Positions 42,190-49,896 of a DNA stretch of 64,000 bases are shown here, piece after piece. Position numbers and translations under genes: made by a program. The stretch is from Streptomyces venezuelae. GTDB taxonomy: Bacteria; Actinomycetota; Actinomycetes; Streptomycetales; Streptomycetaceae. Positions within the stretch are counted from its first letter, which is position 1. The number at the start of each line of letters is the position of its first letter. The notes beneath the pieces were generated by a model, which did not search any database, was not told the origin of the DNA, and saw only the letters and a list, made by a program, of their open reading frames with translations. Location of the stretch: contig NZ_CP029189.1 in the NCBI RefSeq assembly GCF_008642275.1, positions 7,236,001 through 7,300,000 on the forward strand, read 5' to 3'.

Positions 42190-43551
42190 ATGCCCGATCC
42201 TGGGCCTTCCCCTCTGCAGTCGAGCCTGCCCGCCGCCGTGGCGTCCTTCGGGGCCCACGTTCTCGCCAACGCCCTTGCCGCCGGCGTCGAACCCGCCGCC
42301 GGCGCCGGGCCCGTCGAGCCTTCTCCACCGCCCTCGCAGGCCCTGCCGGCCCTGCCCGCCCTCCCGACGGGGCCCCCGGCCCTGACACCCGTATCCGTTT
42401 CCGTATCCGCGCCCGTACCCGACGCGGGTGCGGCCGAGGCCGCCGCGCCGCAGCCGAGTGCCGCCCTCGAACGGATCCTGCGCGGGCCCAGCGGCCTGGG
42501 CACGGCGAGCCTGCACTGGGCCCGGAGCGACACGCCCCCGCCCGGGGCGCCGGACGCGCCCGTCCCGGCGGTGGGCCGTCCGATCCCGGGCCTCTACTAC
42601 CACCCGGTGCCGGAGCCCGATCCGGTGCGGGTGGAGGAGCTCAGCCGCCGGATCAAGGCCTGGGCGCTGGACGAGGTGTCGCTCTACCCGGAGGACTGGG
42701 AGGACCAGTTCGACGGCTTCTCCGTCGGGCGCTACATGGTCGCCTGCCATCCGGACGCCCCGAGCATCGAACACCTGATGCTCGCCACCCGGCTGATGGT
42801 CGCCGAGAACGCGGTCGACGACTGCTACTGCGAGGACCACGGCGGCTCGCCCGTGGGCCTCGGCGGACGCCTGCTGCTCGCGCACACCGCTCTCGACCCC
42901 CTGCACACGACGAAGGAGTACGCACCGGACTGGGAGGCGTCGCTCCTCTCGGACGCGCCCCGGCGCGCCTACCGCTCCGCCATGGAGTACTTCCTCCAGG
43001 CGAGCACCGCCTCGCAGGCCGACCGGTTCCGGCACGACATGGCCCGGCTGCACATGGGCTATCTCGCCGAGGGTGCCTGGGCGCAGACGGAGTACGTCCC
43101 CGAGGTGTGGGAGTACCTGGCGATGCGCCAGTTCAACAACTTCCGCCCCTGCCCCACCATCACCGACTCCGTCGGCGGCTACGAACTGCCGGCGGACCTC
43201 CACGCGCAGCCCGCCATGCAACGGGTGATCGCGCTTGCCGGGAACGCCACCACGATCGTCAACGACCTGTACTCCTACACCAAGGAACTGGCCAGCCCCG
43301 GACGGCACCTGAACCTGCCGGTGGTGATCGCCGAACGCGAGAGCTGCTCCGACCAGGAGGCCTACCTGAAGGCCGTCGAGGTCCACAACGACCTGATGCG
43401 CGACTTCGAGGCCGCGGCCGCGGACCTGGCCGCCGCCTGCCCGGTCCCGACCGTTCAGCGCTTCCTGCGCGGGGTGGCCGTATGGGTCGACGGCAACCAC
43501 TACTGGCACCAGACCAACACCTATCGCTACAGCCTGCCCGATTTCTGGTAA
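42190..43551 (+). CDS. 2-methylisoborneol synthase
   Basis: 453 residues; ATG with GAGGAG upstream. It is a class I terpene cyclase: the aspartate-rich motif DDCYCED (residues 210-216) and the NSE triad NDLYSYTKE (358-366) bind Mg2+ and the diphosphate, and NTYRYSLPDF at the C-terminus contains the RY pair. The DDCYCED form is specific to 2-MIB synthases. The first 110 residues are Pro/Ala/Ser-rich and should be disordered, as in other 2-MIB synthases, and probably direct loading into the encapsulin. It converts 2-methyl-GPP to the odorant 2-methylisoborneol. Confidence 0.97.
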   Translation: MPDPGPSPLQSSLPAAVASFGAHVLANALAAGVEPAAGAGPVEPSPPPSQALPALPALPTGPPALTPVSVSVSAPVPDAGAAEAAAPQPSAALERILRGPSGLGTASLHWARSDTPPPGAPDAPVPAVGRPIPGLYYHPVPEPDPVRVEELSRRIKAWALDEVSLYPEDWEDQFDGFSVGRYMVACHPDAPSIEHLMLATRLMVAENAVDDCYCEDHGGSPVGLGGRLLLAHTALDPLHTTKEYAPDWEASLLSDAPRRAYRSAMEYFLQASTASQADRFRHDMARLHMGYLAEGAWAQTEYVPEVWEYLAMRQFNNFRPCPTITDSVGGYELPADLHAQPAMQRVIALAGNATTIVNDLYSYTKELASPGRHLNLPVVIAERESCSDQEAYLKAVEVHNDLMRDFEAAAADLAAACPVPTVQRFLRGVAVWVDGNHYWHQTNTYRYSLPDFW

Positions 43552-43566
43552 AGATGGGAACTGTTC

Positions 43567-44457
43567 ATGACTAGCACCGATATCACCACCGTCGCCGCGG
43601 GTACCTCCTCGGTGTTCATCCCCGGTCCGGCGACCCCCTACCAGGGGGACATCGCGCGGTACTGGGACCACGAGGCCCGGCCCGTGAACCTGCGTCTCGG
43701 CGATGTCGACGGCCTTTACCACCACCACTACGGCATCGGCGACATCGACCACGCCGCCCTCGGCGCCACCGAGGACAGCGCATACGAGAAGAAGCTGATC
43801 GCCGAGCTCCACCGCCTGGAGTCGGCCCAGGCCGAACTCCTCCTCGAACACCTCGGCCCCATCGGCCGCGACGACACCCTCGTCGACGCGGGCTGCGGCC
43901 GCGGCGGTTCGATGGTCATGGCCCACCAGCGCTTCGGATGCAAGGTCGAGGGCGTCACCCTGTCGGCCAAGCAGGCCGACTTCGCCAACCAGCGAGCCCG
44001 GGAACTCGGCATCGAGGACCACGTCCGGGCCCGTGTCTGCAACATGCTCAGCACGCCGTTCGAGACCGGGCAGGCCGCGGGCTCCTGGAACAACGAGTCG
44101 AGCATGTACGTCGACCTGCACGACCTCTTCGCGGAGCACTCGCGCGTCCTCGAGGTCGGCGGCCGGTACGTGACCATCACCGGCTGCTGGAACCCGCGTT
44201 ACGGCCAGCCCTCGAAGTGGGTCTCGCAGATCAACGCGCACTTCGAGTGCAACATCCACTCCCGCCGCGAGTACCTGCGCGCGATGGCCGACAACCGCCT
44301 CGTGCCCCAGGCCGTCGTCGACCTGACCCCCGACACCCTGCCCTACTGGGAGCTGCGGGCCACGTCCTCCCTGGTCACCGGCATCGAAGAGGCGTTCATC
44401 GAGTCCTACAAGGACGGCTCCTTCCAGTACGTCCTGATCGCGGCCGACCGCGTCTGA
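43567..44457 (+). CDS. geranyl diphosphate 2-C-methyltransferase
   Basis: 296 residues; ATG 15 bp after the cyclase stop. Class I SAM methyltransferase related to cyclopropane synthase-type enzymes: motif I VDAGCGRGGS (106-115), GCKVEGVTLSAKQADFANQR and NNESSMYVDLHDLF. The N-terminal YYxx-like segment HHHYGIGDIDH and GCWNPRYGQPSKWVSQINAH are characteristic of GPP C2-methyltransferases. It methylates GPP at C2 to give 2-methyl-GPP, the substrate of the adjacent cyclase. It completes the two-step 2-MIB pathway. Confidence 0.97.
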   Translation: MTSTDITTVAAGTSSVFIPGPATPYQGDIARYWDHEARPVNLRLGDVDGLYHHHYGIGDIDHAALGATEDSAYEKKLIAELHRLESAQAELLLEHLGPIGRDDTLVDAGCGRGGSMVMAHQRFGCKVEGVTLSAKQADFANQRARELGIEDHVRARVCNMLSTPFETGQAAGSWNNESSMYVDLHDLFAEHSRVLEVGGRYVTITGCWNPRYGQPSKWVSQINAHFECNIHSRREYLRAMADNRLVPQAVVDLTPDTLPYWELRATSSLVTGIEEAFIESYKDGSFQYVLIAADRV

Positions 44458-44473
44458 CCGGACGCGGGCCGAA

Positions 44474-44507
44474 GGGGCCGGGGCCGTCAGCCGACGGGCC
44501 GGGCCCC
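44474..44507. terminator. terminator downstream of the 2-MIB operon
   Basis: Fifteen-base arms GGGGCCGGGGCCGTC and GACGGGCCGGGCCCC pair at 13 positions around a 4-nt loop, between convergent stops at 44457 and 44569. Confidence 0.7.
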
Positions 44508-44568
44508 CTCGCCGCGTTCCGGGACGGCACACCCGGCGGGCCGCCGGGACCCGCGGGCCCCGCCCCGG

Positions 44569-46191
44569 TCAGTCCACGAGCACTCCGGGGTTGAGGATGC
44601 CGCGCGGATCGAGCGCCCCCTTCGCGGCCCGCAGGGCGAGGGCGAAGGGCTCCGGGCGCTGGCGGTCGTAGCCGGGCCGGTGGTCCCGGCCGACGGCGTG
44701 GTGGTGGGTGATGGTGGCCCGGTGGCGGTGCAGGACCTCGCTCGCGACGGCCTTGAGGTCGTCCCAGACGGCGACCTCGTCACCGGGCCGGCCGGCGGCG
44801 AGCACGGTGAAGTAGGGCGCCGCGCCGTCCGGATACACGTGCGTCAGACGGCAGTTGACGGTCGCGGGGAATCCGGTGGCCTTCACCGCAGCCTCGCCGA
44901 CCTCCCGGCGCACCTCGTCGACCAGGCCCGGGATCCGGTCCCAGGTGGCCGCCGTCTCGAAGGTCTCCGCGACCGCGCCCATCCGGGCCAGCCCGTCGCG
45001 GAGGTAGGGCATCCGCAGGAACGCCGAGCGCCAGGCGCTCACGGCCGCGTCGCCCTCCGGTCCCTCCTGCGGGCCGCCGGCCCCGCCCGTCCCCCCGTAC
45101 CGTCCGCCGTGCGAGCGGGCCAGCGCGACGGCCCGTTCGAGCCGGGCGCCGACCGGTTCGTCCGCGGACTCGAACCCCAGGACCAGTACGGAGCTGCCGT
45201 CGTGGGCCGCGCCCGACAGCGCGGCCTCACCGGAGTCCAGCAGACGGCAGTTGGCGGGGGAGAGGTCGGACTGCGCGAGGGCGCGCACCGCTCCGAGGGC
45301 GCTGTGGAAGTCGGAGAACGCGACCGCGGCGGACGCCTTGTGGCGGGGGCGTTCCTGCAGGCGCACCCACGCCTCGGTGATGACGCCGAGGGCACCTTCG
45401 GAGCCCAGGAACAGCCGGTCGGGGGAGGGGCCCGCGCCGGACGCGGGCAGCCGCCACGAGTCGGCGGTGCCGGCCGGGGTCACCACGCGCAGCGACTGCA
45501 CGAAGTCGTCGATGTGGGTACGGCCGGTGGCGTAGTGGCCGCCGGCCCGGGTGGCGAGCCAGCCGCCCAGCGTGGAGAACTCGAAGCTCTGCGGGAAGTG
45601 CCGCAGGGTGAGGCCGTGGGGCCGCAGCTGGTCCTCCAGGCTCGGACCGAGCGTGCCGGCCTGGATGCGCGCCGCCCGGCCCTCGGGGTCCACCTCCAGT
45701 ACGCGGCCCATGGCGGTCAGGTCCAGGGACATCACGGCCCGGTGGGCGTCGCCGCGGTACTCGACGCCGCCGGAGACCGAGGAGCCCCCGCCGTAGGGGA
45801 CGACGGCGATCCGCCGCTCACCGGCCCAGTCCAGCAGATCGGCCACCCCCTGGTCGTCCGTGGGGCGGGCGACGAGATCGGGGATGCGGCCGGGGCGGCC
45901 GCGCAGGGCGCGCACCACGTCGCGGTACGCCTTGCCCATGGCGTGCGCGGCGCGGTCCGACGGGTCGGCGCCGACCAGGTGGGCGAGGCTCGGCGGGGGT
46001 TCGACGGCGGGGGCCGCGATGGCCAGGTCACGGACGCGGGGGACCGGGAGCGGGCGGCCGAGGGTGCCCGGGAGCAGGGCGCCGATCGCGGTGCATTCCG
46101 CGTCGTCGGGATGTGCGTCCGTCCAGCCCCAGCCCCACCAGGAGCGGGTGCGGGACGAGGGCTGCGGGGGGTGCGGGGTGGTGCCGGCCAT
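44569..46191 (-). CDS. FAD-binding oxidase, alkyl-DHAP synthase/lactate-oxidase-like (VAO family)
   Basis: 540 residues; ATG with GGAG 8 nt upstream. The PCMH-type FAD domain is clear: RIAVVPYGGGSSVSGGVEY, VDPEGRAARIQAGTLGPSLE, FEFSTLGGWLATRAGGHYAT and LFLGSEGALGVITEAWVRL. The C-terminal domain ends with DPRGILNPGVL, and the HHHAVGRDH segment matches the active-site His of alkyldihydroxyacetone-phosphate synthases (TITHHHAVGRDHR). It is probably an AGPS-like ether-lipid enzyme or related oxidase. It is divergent from a TetR with a perfect operator between them. Confidence 0.9.
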   Translation of the reverse strand: MAGTTPHPPQPSSRTRSWWGWGWTDAHPDDAECTAIGALLPGTLGRPLPVPRVRDLAIAAPAVEPPPSLAHLVGADPSDRAAHAMGKAYRDVVRALRGRPGRIPDLVARPTDDQGVADLLDWAGERRIAVVPYGGGSSVSGGVEYRGDAHRAVMSLDLTAMGRVLEVDPEGRAARIQAGTLGPSLEDQLRPHGLTLRHFPQSFEFSTLGGWLATRAGGHYATGRTHIDDFVQSLRVVTPAGTADSWRLPASGAGPSPDRLFLGSEGALGVITEAWVRLQERPRHKASAAVAFSDFHSALGAVRALAQSDLSPANCRLLDSGEAALSGAAHDGSSVLVLGFESADEPVGARLERAVALARSHGGRYGGTGGAGGPQEGPEGDAAVSAWRSAFLRMPYLRDGLARMGAVAETFETAATWDRIPGLVDEVRREVGEAAVKATGFPATVNCRLTHVYPDGAAPYFTVLAAGRPGDEVAVWDDLKAVASEVLHRHRATITHHHAVGRDHRPGYDRQRPEPFALALRAAKGALDPRGILNPGVLVD

Positions 46192-46210
46192 GGCGGCGCT
46201 CCAGGGGTCG

Positions 46211-46238
46211 AGGTAATTTACCTAGCGGTAAATTACCT
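46211..46238. promoter_or_regulatory. TetR operator between the FAD oxidase and TetR genes
   Basis: Perfect 12-bp arms AGGTAATTTACC / GGTAAATTACCT with a 4-nt spacer, in a 64-bp divergent gap. It overlaps the likely -35/spacer of the TetR promoter. Confidence 0.9.
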
Positions 46239-46241
46239 ACT

Positions 46242-46247
46242 GATAAT
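46242..46247 (+). promoter_or_regulatory. candidate -10 element of the TetR gene (leaderless mRNA)
   Basis: GATAAT ends 8 bp before the ATG at 46256. Transcription would therefore begin at or next to the start codon, which fits the absence of a ribosome binding site. Confidence 0.5.
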
Positions 46248-46255
46248 ATCGGCTC

Positions 46256-46900
46256 ATGGCAACCCCCTCCTCGCATGCGTCGAAAGCCGGAACCAAGGGA
46301 GTCCCGCGGGAGCACCGCCGTCGGCAGATGCTGGAAGCCGCCACGGAGGAGTTCGGGGCGCACGGATTCGCGGCCGCGTCGCTTCCCGCGATCGCCGCCC
46401 GCGTGGGTGTCACCAAGACGCTGCTGCACCAGTACTTCGGCACCAAGGAGGACCTGTACGTGGCCTGTCTGGTCCCGGTCGGGGACCAGCTGCTGAACAC
46501 CATCCGCGCCGCGATGGGGGAGGGCGGCGGGGCCGCCCCGCACACGCCGCTGCGCGTGCTCCACGGCATCTTCGCCGCCCTGGAAGGGCGGCGGGGGGCA
46601 TGGTTCGTGCTCTATGACACCACCCTGCCGCCCGGCGGGGAGGCCGCGCGCCGGGCCTCGGAGTACTGGGCGGCCATCGACGGGCTCGCCGTCGGCGGCA
46701 CCGCGGAACTGCTGCGCGCGGCCGGGTCCGCCGACCCGCTGGACGCCGACGCGCTCAAGTACGTCTGGCGGGACCTGGTCGCCACCCTCGTCCGCTGGTG
46801 GGTCAAGCACCCGGAGCAGACCCCGGAGGCCATGACGCGGCGCTGCGCCCGGCTCTTCGCGGCGGCCGCCACCCTCACCCCCGACGGGTACCCCGGCTGA
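46256..46900 (+). CDS. TetR family regulator
   Basis: 214 residues; ATG at 46256, with no ribosome binding site and a -10-like GATAAT just upstream, suggesting a leaderless transcript. The HTH is RRRQMLEAATEEFGAHGFAA, LPAIAARVGVTKTLLHQYFG and TKEDLYVACL. The C-terminal region contains WFVLYDTTLPPGGEAARRAS. It probably represses itself and the divergent FAD oxidase through the 28-bp operator. Inducer unknown. Confidence 0.93.
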   Translation: MATPSSHASKAGTKGVPREHRRRQMLEAATEEFGAHGFAAASLPAIAARVGVTKTLLHQYFGTKEDLYVACLVPVGDQLLNTIRAAMGEGGGAAPHTPLRVLHGIFAALEGRRGAWFVLYDTTLPPGGEAARRASEYWAAIDGLAVGGTAELLRAAGSADPLDADALKYVWRDLVATLVRWWVKHPEQTPEAMTRRCARLFAAAATLTPDGYPG

Positions 46901-46918
46901 CCGGAGCCCCGCCCGGGA

Positions 46919-47404
46919 CTACCGGGCGCGCTCCCCCTGCTCGGCCTGTGCGGCTTTCGCGGCCTTGAGCTTGCGCCACACCGTGCCCAGCGCCGCCAGG
47001 TCCCGCTCGTCGAGGAGCTCGGTGAAGACCGGGGCCAGGGCTTCGCGCCGGGTGGCGTCCGCCTCGGCGAACACCGTACGGCCCGCCTCGGTGAGGGAGA
47101 CCTCCACGGACCGGGCGTCGCGTGCCGAGGGCGTACGGGTCACCAGGCCCCGGGTCTGCAGGGCGTCGACGACGCGGGAGACCTGGCTGCGGCTGAGCAG
47201 GGTGCTGTTGCCGAGTACGGAGGCGGGCACCGGCTCGGGGCTGGAGGCCAGCCACAGCATGACCTCGAACCAGGACACGGGGAGGTCGTGGGCCTTGACC
47301 AGGGCCCGGTCCACGCGGTCGGTCATGACCGTTCCGGCCCACACCAGCCCGTAGAAGGCGTAGTCGGCCGCCGGCATCTCGGCTTCGGTGAGCTTCTTCG
47401 GCAT
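46919..47404 (-). CDS. MarR family regulator
   Basis: 161 residues; ATG at 47404. The winged helix is VSWFEVMLWLASSPEPVPAS, TLLSRSQVSRVVDALQTRGL (recognition) and the wing RTPSARDARSVEVSLTEAGR with the conserved D-x-R. The helices at both ends form the dimer interface. It is divergent from an SDR gene, with two palindromes in the 87-bp gap. It probably represses both; effectors of this family are often phenolic or oxidative signals. Confidence 0.93.
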   Translation of the reverse strand: MPKKLTEAEMPAADYAFYGLVWAGTVMTDRVDRALVKAHDLPVSWFEVMLWLASSPEPVPASVLGNSTLLSRSQVSRVVDALQTRGLVTRTPSARDARSVEVSLTEAGRTVFAEADATRREALAPVFTELLDERDLAALGTVWRKLKAAKAAQAEQGERAR

Positions 47405-47424
47405 GTCGGCAGTCTAGAGCTTGC

Positions 47425-47436
47425 GTGTGCGCACAC
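47425..47436. promoter_or_regulatory. MarR operator site 1
   Basis: Perfect palindrome GTGTGCGCACAC, 20 bp upstream of the marR start. Confidence 0.65.
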
Positions 47437-47448
47437 ATAATTTTATAG

Positions 47449-47464
47449 TGTGTGTGCACGCACA
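47449..47464. promoter_or_regulatory. MarR operator site 2
   Basis: TGTGTGTGCACGCACA is palindromic except for one pair. Its centre is 26 bp from site 1, with an AT-rich ATAATTTTATAG block between them that should contain the promoters. Confidence 0.65.
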
Positions 47465-47491
47465 TAAATCCCCCCTCGAAAGGCCCCCGTC

Positions 47492-48349
47492 ATGTCGACG
47501 TCCCCCGCCACCCCCGCCCGCACCGTCCTGATCACCGGCACCTCCTCCGGCATCGGCCTGGCCGCCGCGATCGCCGCCGCCCGGGCCGGCTGGCGGGTCG
47601 TCGCCACCCTGCGTGACACCGGCCGCGCCGACGCCCTGCGCAAGGCCGCGGTCGAGGCCGGCGTCGAGCTCGACATCCGGCAGCTCGACGTCGTCGACGA
47701 GGCCTCCGTCATCGCCGCCGTGGAGGGCGTCATCGCCGACCACGGCCGGCTGGACGCCGTCGTCAACAACGCCGGCGCCGGTCACGTGGGCACCCTCGAA
47801 CTCGAATCCGTCGCCGACGTCCGCGAGGTCATGGAGGTCAACTTCTTCGGCGTGCTGAACGTCTCCAAGGCCGCGATGCCGCACCTGCGGGCCACCGGCG
47901 GGCGCCTGATCACCGTCACCAGCGTCGGCGGTGTCGTCGGACAGCCCTTCAACGAGGCCTACTGCGCAGCCAAGTTCGCCGTGGAGGGCTACATGGAGAG
48001 CCTGGCTCCCGTCGCGGGCGCCGTCGGCGTGAGCGTGTCCGTCGTCGAGCCGGGCGCCGTGGCGACGGAGTTCGTGAACAACATCGGCCTCGACCTGGAG
48101 GCGAGGATCGCCGCGGCCGGCCCGTACTCCGGCGCGCTGCGCCACTACGTCGAGCGCACGGTCGGCCAGTTCCTGAACGGCGCGCAGACCCCGGCCGGCG
48201 CGGCCGAGTCCGTCATGGAGGCGCTCACCGCCGACCGGCCCGCGTTCCGCATCCAGACCTCGCAGTGGGCCCGTGACTTCACGGGGACCAAGCTGGCCGA
48301 CCAGGACGGCTCGGCGGTGGTCGGCATGACCGGCGCCTGGGTCGCCTGA
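47492..48349 (+). CDS. short-chain dehydrogenase/reductase
   Basis: 285 residues; ATG at 47492. SDR motifs: ITGTSSGIG (cofactor), NNAGAG, catalytic Ser in TVTSVGGVV and YCAAK (YxxxK). The region after YCAAK (EPGAVATEFVNNIGLDL) and the long C-terminal extension match oxidoreductases of the KR-like SDR group. It is divergent from and probably repressed by the MarR regulator. Substrate unknown, most likely a carbonyl compound or steroid-like ketone. Confidence 0.92.
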   Translation: MSTSPATPARTVLITGTSSGIGLAAAIAAARAGWRVVATLRDTGRADALRKAAVEAGVELDIRQLDVVDEASVIAAVEGVIADHGRLDAVVNNAGAGHVGTLELESVADVREVMEVNFFGVLNVSKAAMPHLRATGGRLITVTSVGGVVGQPFNEAYCAAKFAVEGYMESLAPVAGAVGVSVSVVEPGAVATEFVNNIGLDLEARIAAAGPYSGALRHYVERTVGQFLNGAQTPAGAAESVMEALTADRPAFRIQTSQWARDFTGTKLADQDGSAVVGMTGAWVA

Positions 48350-48457
48350 CCTGCCGCGAGCGGCCCGCCCGGAATCGGGTCATGATGGCCGGAGGCGGAC
48401 GAGTCCCCCGCGCGGCCCCCGGGCCGCGCGGCGCCCGCCCCGGCCGGGAGGTGACCC

Positions 48458-48562
48458 GTGGGCATGGACGAATCGCGCAGGGCCTGGTTCATGATCGGCG
48501 GCGTCGTCGCCGTCATCCTGCTGGACCTTCTGGCCATCATCCTGATGAACACCCTCGGATGA
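48458..48562 (+). CDS. small single-span membrane protein, 34 residues
   Basis: Reads MGMDESRRAWFMIGGVVAVI followed by LLDLLAIILMNTLG. The GTG at 48458 has GGGAGG 6 nt upstream; an ATG two codons later is possible. A short charged N-terminus precedes one hydrophobic helix, so it should be an integral membrane peptide. It follows the SDR gene by 108 bp. Function unknown. Confidence 0.7.
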   Translation: MGMDESRRAWFMIGGVVAVILLDLLAIILMNTLG

Positions 48563-49055
48563 CCCCCGCCTGAAGACCGGCGGGGCGCGGCCGACGGGCT
48601 GCGGCAGGTTCGGGTCGTGGTCTCGGTGCGCCCCGGGCGGGCGCACGATGAAGACGTCGATCGGATCGTGTGCTTCCGCCACGCATCCGTGGCGCTCGTG
48701 GAGTCGACGGGCCGCACCCTGGCGGTGCGGCCCGAGGTGTGCTCCAGTCACTGCCCGCCGCCGGAGGGCCGGACCCTGACGCGCCCCGCCCGTGGCCCCG
48801 GCTCCGCGATCGCCCCGATGGCCGCAGCCGCAGGGCCCGCACCGGTCGAGGACGACGCCCTGCTCATCACTGACAATCCGTCAATTTTTATTGTCTATAA
48901 GGCCTTTGGGGTTCTTCCGTACGCAAGGAACGGAGTCCGCCCGGCCTCTTGCCGTGTCGCCCCGGGTCGCGAATGATGCTCGCGGCGTGTCGGTCGGCGG
49001 TGTTCCGCCGTGACACGTCCGCCACCCTCGCACCCGGTCGGCCAGGAGGCCTGTT
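48563..49055. other. 493-bp intergenic region upstream of the NLP gene
   Basis: Mostly GC-rich without a supported gene. A 119-codon plus-strand frame (48617-48976) has no ribosome binding site or family look. An AT-rich block at about 48870-48905 holds a GACAAT-N12-ATTGTC inverted repeat and TATAAG (48896-48901), the best promoter candidate for the NLP gene. Confidence 0.45.
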
Positions 49056-49823
49056 TTGCGGACGAACCGTCACATCCGGCGATCGATGGTGGTCGTCGGC
49101 GCCGCCCTCGCGGTGGTCGTCGCCGTTCCCCAGGTGGCCTTCGCGGCGCCACCCCCGGCGCTCCCCGGCAAGGCCGAAGCGATCGAGTCGACCTACCAGC
49201 CCGCCTACGACTACGACACCGACGGCTGCTACCCGACGCCCGCCATCAGTTCGAGCGGGGTCCTGAACGGCGGACTCAAACCCACCGGCGCCCTCAACGG
49301 CAGCTGCCGGGACGCCTCGGACCTCGCCAACACCAACGGCTACTCCCGCTGGAAGTGCAACAACGGCTGGTGCGCCGTCATCTACGCGCTCTACTTCGAG
49401 AAGGACCAGGCCCTGCCCGGCATCGAGCTCGGAGGACACCGGCACGACTGGGAACACGTGGTCGTGTGGATCCAGGGCGGCGAGGCCAAGTACGTCGCGA
49501 CCTCCGCCCACGGCGACTTCAACATCCACGCGCGCGACCAGATCCGCTGGGACGGCAGTCACCCCAAGATCGTCTATCACAAGGACGGCATCGGCACGCA
49601 CTGCTTCCGCGCGGCGAACACCAATGACGAGCCGCCCGAGAACCACCGGGGCACCTGGCAGTTCCCGACGCTCGTGGGATGGTCGGGCTACCCGGCGAAC
49701 GTGCGCGACAAACTCACCCAGGCCGATTTCGGCAGCGCGCACTTCGGCCTGAAGGACGGCTCGTTCGCCTCCCACCTGGCGGAGGCCAAGCCGGCCGGCA
49801 TCCCCTTCGACCCGTACCAGTAA
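49056..49823 (+). CDS. secreted necrosis-inducing-like protein (NLP, NPP1 family)
   Basis: 255 residues; a TTG start supported by AGGAGG 6 nt upstream. A signal peptide (residues 1-30, ending VAFA) is followed by a mature NLP domain. The hallmark heptapeptide GHRHDWE is at residues 127-133, continuing HVVVWI. It binds the divalent ion needed for membrane damage in the plant-pathogen toxins. Conserved Cys are present (DGCYPTP, NGSCRDA). In fungi and oomycetes these bind plant sphingolipids; in streptomycetes the role is not settled. Confidence 0.95.
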   Translation: MRTNRHIRRSMVVVGAALAVVVAVPQVAFAAPPPALPGKAEAIESTYQPAYDYDTDGCYPTPAISSSGVLNGGLKPTGALNGSCRDASDLANTNGYSRWKCNNGWCAVIYALYFEKDQALPGIELGGHRHDWEHVVVWIQGGEAKYVATSAHGDFNIHARDQIRWDGSHPKIVYHKDGIGTHCFRAANTNDEPPENHRGTWQFPTLVGWSGYPANVRDKLTQADFGSAHFGLKDGSFASHLAEAKPAGIPFDPYQ

Positions 49824-49852
49824 CCCCCGGCACCCGGCACCCTGGACGCCAC

Positions 49853-49883
49853 GGGCACCGGTCCCGCATCGGGACCGCTGCCC
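49853..49883. terminator. bidirectional terminator between NLP and the sugar ABC operon
   Basis: A 14-position stem with one mismatch (GGGCACCGGTCCCG paired with CGGGACCGCTGCCC) closes a 3-nt loop between convergent stops at 49823 and 49897. Confidence 0.75.
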
Positions 49884-49896
49884 TTGGCGCCGTGTC

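Noticed and set aside
48617..48976. 119-codon plus-strand frame before the NLP gene
   Set aside because: No Shine-Dalgarno sequence and no protein-like pattern; AT-rich codons at the end come from the promoter patch.
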